From Oppiella nova (taxonomy: Eukaryota; Arthropoda; Arachnida; Sarcoptiformes; Oppiidae), in contig CAJPVJ010000091.1 of the NCBI GenBank assembly GCA_905397405.1, positions 1 to 42,314 of the forward strand: 42,314 nt of DNA. Direction: 5' to 3'. Every line of letters begins with the position of its first letter. Within the stretch, counting starts at the first letter, position 1. The translations under genes and the position numbers were made by a program. The notes beneath the pieces are model-generated. The model was not told the origin of the DNA, did not search any database, and saw nothing but the letters and a program-made list of their open reading frames with translations. Below are positions 36,363 through 42,314 of the stretch, one piece after another.

Positions 36363-36757
36363 ATGGTTTGGCGAATGGGGTAGTAATATATCATTAGACA
36401 GTTATGTTGTGTGACTGCAAAAACTCTAGTTTACATAATGATTGTTAAATGTAAATGTTTGGCACAAAATTCTATTCGTGTTCACACCATCGCCCGGTGC
36501 TTATCTGCACAGTCAGTCTCCATGTGTATGGTATGAGAGGCAGTGTTTGGAAAGCCGTGTGTTTCGGGTATAGACATACGAAATGTGGAGATTCACTGCC
36601 ACTTTAATTGCACTGTTAATGGGAGCCAACAAAATATTATTAGCCATCATTAGCATTGCAGGCATAATAATGGTCCGCTTTTTTCAACGCTATGAACAGA
36701 TATGATGTGATATGCACTGTAATACCGGTGCCGAAAAGTGTATCAGAGCACTCTGGC

Positions 36758-36759
<2 letters not shown>

Positions 36760-36794
<35 letters not shown>
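36760..36794. repeat. CT microsatellite
   Basis: Uninterrupted CT run. Confidence 0.95.
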
Positions 36795-36797
<3 letters not shown>

Positions 36798-37949
36798 TAA
36801 ATTATAATTATAATTATGAAATTAGTTTACTCTCTCACATACATAGAGATATGTATTTTTGCGGCACTTATAATAAATAAAGTATTTTTGTGCGAAAAAC
36901 AAGTTTTTAAGAAAAAACCATATTTTTCGCTCATATTTTATTACCATTTTTATCGACTGTTAAAATTTAGATAAGATATGTATTATATATATTTTGTGTG
37001 TAAACTATATTTTAAAAGAAATATTTTATATCGATTATAATCTCATATATCCTGTAAATTATTGCCTAATATTTTTGAAGGAATTTTTATATTCTTTATT
37101 AAGAATTAATTATATGTAAGTTAAAAAAAAGTCTTAAAAACCTTTTTAAATTAGTCTTAAATAAAGTGATAGAAAATAAAAATATTTTCTCATCTCATCT
37201 ATAAATCGTTTAGAAAATAAAAATTATACATAAATTAAACGCAAAGAATTTTTGATGATAAATAATTTGTCACTGATTTATGTGAAACACATAATTACAG
37301 TATAATAACGATCACTGGGGGTACCGATAGACTAGTATAATGTACTAGTAGTATATTATATAAAAATATATTTTCAGGTATTTTTGTTTTGTTTGTTGAG
37401 CAGAAAAATACTAATTAATAAAGTTATCAGCGAAAAACAATTATGCCATCAATTGGTATTGAAATATCATTACCAATACAAATACAGTCATTATATAATC
37501 AAGGAATGAGTGAGAAAAAATAACTAGCACCATGTTTATATTTTGTTAGCACTGTATATAATTGTGTTGAGTAGTCCCGGAGCATAAAACTTGTCGTAAC
37601 CATCAGTTGTCAAAAGGACTGACTGTTCATACAGTTTTGTGAGACACATGTATGTACCCTGGTGTTCACTATACAATCAATAACTTCACTATAAACGGCA
37701 CTCCAATAACTATAATTAGTCAGCACAATGAAAAATGAGTCTCAAATTCATTAATTCTGTGACTCCGGGGGTATCTGGTATTATATATGATGAATACCAG
37801 GCTTATAATGACTTTTTCTGGGGGTGACTCCACTCTATGAGCGCAAAGTGAATGACAAAGTAATCAAAACATTTTTCAATTCACTATAAGTGTTAGTTTT
37901 GCCGCTAATTCATAGCACGTATATTCTCCTGATTATAATTATGGCCCCG

Positions 37950-37951
<2 letters not shown>

Positions 37952-37981
<30 letters not shown>
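37952..37981. repeat. TA microsatellite
   Basis: Uninterrupted AT/TA run of 30 bases. Confidence 0.95.
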
Positions 37982-37983
<2 letters not shown>

Positions 37984-38300
37984 TTAGATGATATGTGTGT
38001 ATATAACATACAGTATAACTCGTACGTATGATAAAAAACATGGGACCAGAAATGGATAACAAACGCTATATACATGTATTTAGATGGCAAGGTATGATTT
38101 GAATTTTTATGATATTCGTTACTCACTCACTATAATTACAAACTTATATGTTTTTTGTTGCTTTACATATAATGCATGGCCTCTCAATATATTTTGCTTT
38201 TCGAAACAACTAATTATGAGACAAAATAATTATAATTTTGTTTAAGAGAAATGTGTTTTTAAAATATTAGAATATAAATAAAATTTTCATTTATTATGTT

Positions 38301-38301
<1 letters not shown>

Positions 38302-38339
<38 letters not shown>
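38302..38339. repeat. GA microsatellite
   Basis: Uninterrupted GA run, about 300 bases before the left arm of the large inverted duplication. Confidence 0.95.
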
Positions 38340-38344
<5 letters not shown>

Positions 38345-38633
38345 TATTTAATTGATATTTAAAAATTCAAAGCACTTGAACACACGTATAATCATCAAAG
38401 AAATTATATAAGAAGTCATAAAAAAGTGTATTTTCTTTACTTTTTGCTTACAAATAATATTTATTATATTTATCTCGTGTGTAATTCGTATTTAATGTGA
38501 AAATTATATGATTTTTTTCATTTTCACGATTTTTCCCCAAAAACATTTCATATCGTATTTCTCGAGTTACTCTAAGCAAAGAATTACTGAAAAATTTCTC
38601 AAAAATAATAATAAAATATTTATATTAAGAATT

Positions 38634-39228
38634 ATATGTAATATATTTCTCCGTCCATAATATTATATACGATATAAATTTAATGAGACTTAATATGTCA
38701 GGCCTTTAGGATATTATGTTCACACAAACACACACATCGAAAGCACATTAAATGCATATATATTTTGATATAAATTTTTATATTCAAGTAGTGATAACAC
38801 CACACGAAAAATGTATGTGCTTGATAAGCGAGTATAAAATTGAAGGCAAAATTTCCAATATAGTTATCAAATATATTATATATAATTTTGGTGTAAAAAC
38901 TTTTTGTCGGATACTTTGCGCACACTTTACGACCGAAATTCACGATATAGTCAGTGATTACATACACAGACACATGGAGTCCGGTATGAAAAATGCGAAA
39001 AATATACAATTTTTGTGTTAATATCTCTCAGTTTTAATATTATATTTTGTCTCAGCGAAAGCCACATATATAATGGGCCCACCATTTCAACCCCATTTCT
39101 CGTGGCACCGTATGCTTTCGGGAACTGGATGCGTTTGATCGATGACTTTCGCTACCATACCCTTAGGGCCGAACCAATTAATTATCGCGTGTTTTCCGTT
39201 TTGAATTAAATTTTTATATATTGTTATT
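38634..39228 (+). repeat. left arm of ~600-bp inverted duplication
   Basis: Matches the reverse complement of 41714-42314 with eight substitutions and one 6-base indel near 38760. The inner edge is sharp at 39228. The outer edge is unknown because the right arm reaches the window end while still matching. Confidence 0.97.
39056..39209 (+). CDS. candidate terminal exon in left arm, product unknown
   Basis: A pyrimidine-rich stretch ending TTTTGTCTCAG (AG at 39054-39055) looks like a splice acceptor. After it the + frame reads about 50 codons to TAA at 39207-39209, ending in residues NYRVFSVLN, with WMRLIDDFRYHTLRAEP in the middle. The stretch is clearly richer in GC than both flanks. The frame also continues upstream through a hydrophobic stretch, but without an ATG before the stop at 38955, so a spliced exon fits better than an intact small gene. 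Against the other arm, the exon has two substitutions (TCA/TCC and CTC/CTT), both silent. There is no recognised domain and no partner exon upstream in the window. It could be a displaced fragment of a gene that lies beyond the right end. Confidence 0.35.
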
Positions 39229-39959
39229 AAATATGATATCAGTGGTGATACACATATAACCAATTTATTTGTAAGGAATATCGGGTTTAATACAGTTCCC
39301 CAATATCTGGTTTATAGACATACAGTTTAGGCTATTTTATAGTAAATGCATGGTATTTAAAATTTGTTTTTATATTGTTAACATATACGTGGAATAGAAA
39401 TTAGGCAGCATAAAATTAATAGTCTCAAATTTTAATAACTTTAAAGCATTTCATAATTAATCAAAAACTATAGTATATTCAACGAAAATAAATAACAATT
39501 TTTATTGTTTATAAAAATTAAAAATATGTAATACATTTGTGTATATTATACGGGGGTATTCATTGGGATATTCATAATATATACAGTAATAATAACTCAA
39601 CAAAGCTGTTGGCAATTGCATTGAATGGAAATGAATGAGTGACTGAATGAATGGATAAAAAGTTGTTTGAAATTTTAATAAATTGATTTCATTCATAGCT
39701 GGGAGAGAGAAAAATGTGTGAATGAATTAAAATGCATATAAGAATGTGTCGCCGACTCGATGTGCCATTTATTATACGGGTGAGGAACTGGAGGTTTTGC
39801 GAAATGGTTGCGCATATAGTGGTGGTGGTAGTGGTGAGGAAGGGGGTCGTCGTCGAGCTGTAAGACATTTGACAAATTGCTTTCTCATTGGCATCAAAAA
39901 CAATTTTAATTAAAACACATAATACCCCCATATGTTAGGCCCCGTAAAAGTGTGTTTAG

Positions 39960-40003
<44 letters not shown>

Positions 40004-41693
40004 AAAACAAATGTATCGCTCGGAAAGCAGCGAAAGTCTGAGCAAAAGAAACAAAAGTTTTGAAAACTAAATGAAAAACAAAAAATATTTTTGTCTGAAT
40101 TGATAGCAAAATCTTTGACTCATAAAATATTTTAGATGGCGATCATTAATAAAATATATAATATTTCCCTGGTAATGTGTTTTGGGATAAAAGTCTTTTG
40201 GTTTTTAAAATTATATTATATTATATTAAAGTTTTATTTTGGTGTTTTTTGCTGTTAAAACACAAGTGATTTATTAATCATTATATGTGTTGTAAAGTGA
40301 ATAAATAAATAAGTTTTTTCGTTATAATAAATTACAGGAAATATTGAATTTAATACACAATATGTTGTATAATATCAGCGATGGTTAGGCAAAAGGGTTA
40401 GGGAGTTATTAATGGATAGCTAATCGTTAAAAACTAGACAAATATGGGGTATATTTGGCATAAATTAACTCATTTCTGATACATTTATGCGTTTAGAAAA
40501 CAATTTATTTAAAATCAGACTATAGTTTGAATTTCATATTTTGTATAAAATTTTAAAATAAAAACAAAAACCTTTAATTATATATAAAATATAATATAAT
40601 AGTAAAGCACACTGAATAAATTGAATTTCAAACACTCATGGCATGAATAGCATTGCAAATACAAAATAAAAATAATAATTCAATTAAATGTTCATTTTCT
40701 CAAATTAATTGCTTAATAAGAAAAATTAAAAACTTTATGATTATAATCCTAGAAAACATTTTGCACATAAATTTTAAAATCATAAATCATTTATAACTCG
40801 CACAGTCCATTATAATTTGCTTTTTATATTATTGAAAAGTGACCCTAATTTAAAAGTCTTATGGGTATCTAGTGTTAGATAAAATTTATATTGCATTATA
40901 TAATACTAGTATAGTGTAAGTTATAAACTGATAGTGAAAATACAAAATACATCACAATCGCTGATATGAATCAACAAAACGATGATTAAATTCATTGAGA
41001 AATTAAATTTATTGTATATAAAAATCCATAAAATTATAATTTGTTTTGAAAAAAACTTTTCCATTATATGCTAGAATTGATGGCATTTTGTTTGACACAA
41101 AGAGTAATTGATATGAAATTTGTGGTAATTTGCGAGATAATTTTTCCTAGTGTATAATGAATCTGATATAAACCCTTTGACACAATTATAATGAGTGTTA
41201 AGTAATGAGAAATAAAAGTGTTATAAAATTCATTTAAATTTGTTTTTGATTTTTGCTAACAATTTATATTTCCCTTTAATTAAATCTCAGATACTTTTGA
41301 ATAGTTTTGTAGTTTTCATAATTATATTGAAATGACTTAAATGTAAGACAAACACTAATATTAATGATAGTAATAATTACAAATAAATTATAGTATGAAT
41401 TGCTTAGAGTGATACAGTATATAATGTAATACAATGTATTTATTCAGCAACAAAAAGCCAAACGTTTAAAAACACTTTAATTATATTTGCTTTAAAATTA
41501 TGATAATTGTGAAACTTTTTAAACTTAAAAAACTATAATTTATAATATGCTGTCAAAAAATGAGTCCATAATTCATGAGTTTTTCGATCAATAAATCATT
41601 TGCAAAGAAAAAATTGATTTCATTTATTTAAAAACACTTTTATTATACCTAATTAAATAAATCTGTAGAAAGATTGCCAATCAATATACAAAG
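39229..41693. other. AT-rich spacer of the large inverted duplication
   Basis: About 2.5 kb, very AT-rich, with one long CT run (39960-40003) and a GGT/GTC-rich simple stretch near 39820-39855. No gene, transposase or polymerase frame is visible. Confidence 0.6.
39960..40003. repeat. CT microsatellite, one interruption
   Basis: CT run with one TTT interruption, within the spacer of the inverted duplication. Confidence 0.95.
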
Positions 41694-41712
41694 TCTCTCT
41701 CTCTGTCTCTCT
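41694..41712. repeat. CT tract at the inner edge of the right arm
   Basis: CT run with one G, ending one base before the inverted homology starts at 41714. Confidence 0.9.
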
Positions 41713-41713
41713 A

Positions 41714-42314
41714 AATAACAATATATAAAAATTTAATTCAAAACGGAAAACACGCGATAATTAATTGGTTCGGCCCTAAGGGTATGGTAGCGAAAGTCAT
41801 CGATCAAACGCATCCAGTTCCCGAAAGCATACGGTGCCACAAGAAATGGGGTGGAAATGGTGGGCCCATTATATATGTGGCTTTCGCTGAGACAAAATAT
41901 AATATTAAAACTCAGAGATATTAACACAAAAATTGTATATTTTTCGCATTTTTCATACCCGACTCTATGTGTCTGTGTATGTAATCACTGACTATATCGT
42001 GAATTTCGGTCGTAAAGTGTGCGCAAAGTATCCGACAAAAAGTTTTTACACCAAAATTATATATAATATATTTGATAATTATATTGGAAATTTTGCCTTC
42101 AATTTTATACGCGCTTATCAAGCACATATATTTTTCGTGTGGTGTTATCACTACTTGAATATAAAAATTTATATCAAAATATAAATTTATATGCATTTAA
42201 TGTGCTTTCGATGTGTGTGTTTGTGTGAACATAATATCCTAAAGGCCTGACATATTAAGTCTCATTAAATTTATATCGTATATAATATTATGGACGGAGA
42301 AATATATTACATAT
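41714..42314 (-). repeat. right arm of ~600-bp inverted duplication, cut by window end
   Basis: Reverse complement of 38634-39228 at about 98.7 percent identity. It still matches at the last base of the window, so the full arm is longer. Confidence 0.97.
41733..41886 (-). CDS. candidate terminal exon in right arm, product unknown
   Basis: Mirror copy of 39056-39209, encoding the same roughly 50 residues, with the same acceptor (AG on the minus strand at 41887-41888) and the same stop. The missing upstream exons of this copy would lie beyond the right end of the window, which makes this arm the better candidate for the original gene end. The product is not recognised. Confidence 0.38.

Larger units (their letters stand above)
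35623..38633. other. AT-rich non-coding stretch
   Basis: Contains GA, CT and TA runs and one 9-mer site (36723). No gene seen. Confidence 0.5.

Noticed and set aside
38752-39021. 89-codon frame in the left arm with a counterpart in the right arm
   Set aside because: All of the substitutions between the arms inside this frame alter amino acids (C/Y, E/A, V/I, M/I) and there is an indel near the start, unlike the adjoining exon candidate.
42291-42301. TGGACGGAGAA resembling the start of the microRNA miR-184
   Set aside because: The match to the known mature sequence ends after 11 bases and the following bases are AT-rich; no hairpin is apparent around it.
38634-42314. Inverted arms as terminal repeats of a large DNA transposon such as a Polinton
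   Set aside because: The spacer has no polymerase, integrase or capsid-like frame, is only 2.5 kb, and no target-site duplication can be tested because the right arm leaves the window.

Overview
The window looks like AT-rich nuclear DNA of a metazoan, probably an arthropod-like invertebrate. This rests on the low GC, the near-absence of long reading frames, the very dense GA/CT microsatellites and a eukaryote-style coding tail followed by a long AT-rich 3' flank. No prokaryotic gene organisation, rRNA, tRNA or CRISPR array was recognised. The species cannot be named from the sequence.

Layout. Bases 2-226 are the GC-rich end of a protein-coding gene on the + strand: 74 residues, Pro/Gly/Tyr-rich, ending in TAA. 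A candidate 3' UTR follows, with AATAAA signals at 527-536. From there to about 38.6 kb the window is essentially a gene desert. It holds about forty GA/CT tracts, a few GT, TA and AAAT repeats, and a strongly over-represented 9-mer family (TACYRGTGC, 24 exact sites on both strands).

The desert is built from recent local duplications. There is a 127-bp perfect inverted repeat (7785-7911 / 8397-8523), an 80-bp perfect inverted repeat (26742-26821 / 27139-27218), and three direct duplications of about 0.5-0.6 kb (22883/23442, 32341/32956, 34597/35112), each roughly 98-99 percent identical. At least three junctions are mosaics. Short pieces copied from sites up to 8 kb away, in either orientation, are butted together with almost no overlap and bounded by GA/CT tracts (27005-27218, 29593-29715, 23407-23443). 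This resembles replication template switching that uses GA tracts as landing sites.

At the right end (38634-42314) lies a large inverted duplication with arms of about 600 bp and a 2.5-kb AT-rich spacer; the right arm runs off the window. Each arm carries a GC-richer stretch that reads as a possible terminal exon of about 50 codons behind a good splice acceptor. The only two base differences between the arms inside that exon are synonymous. I do not recognise its protein.

The window therefore holds one gene end, one duplicated unknown exon candidate, and a long non-coding domain whose interest lies in its repeat architecture. Part of that architecture (copies about 1 percent different, an N inside a GA tract) could come from collapsing or joining haplotypes during assembly, so long-read support is the key test.
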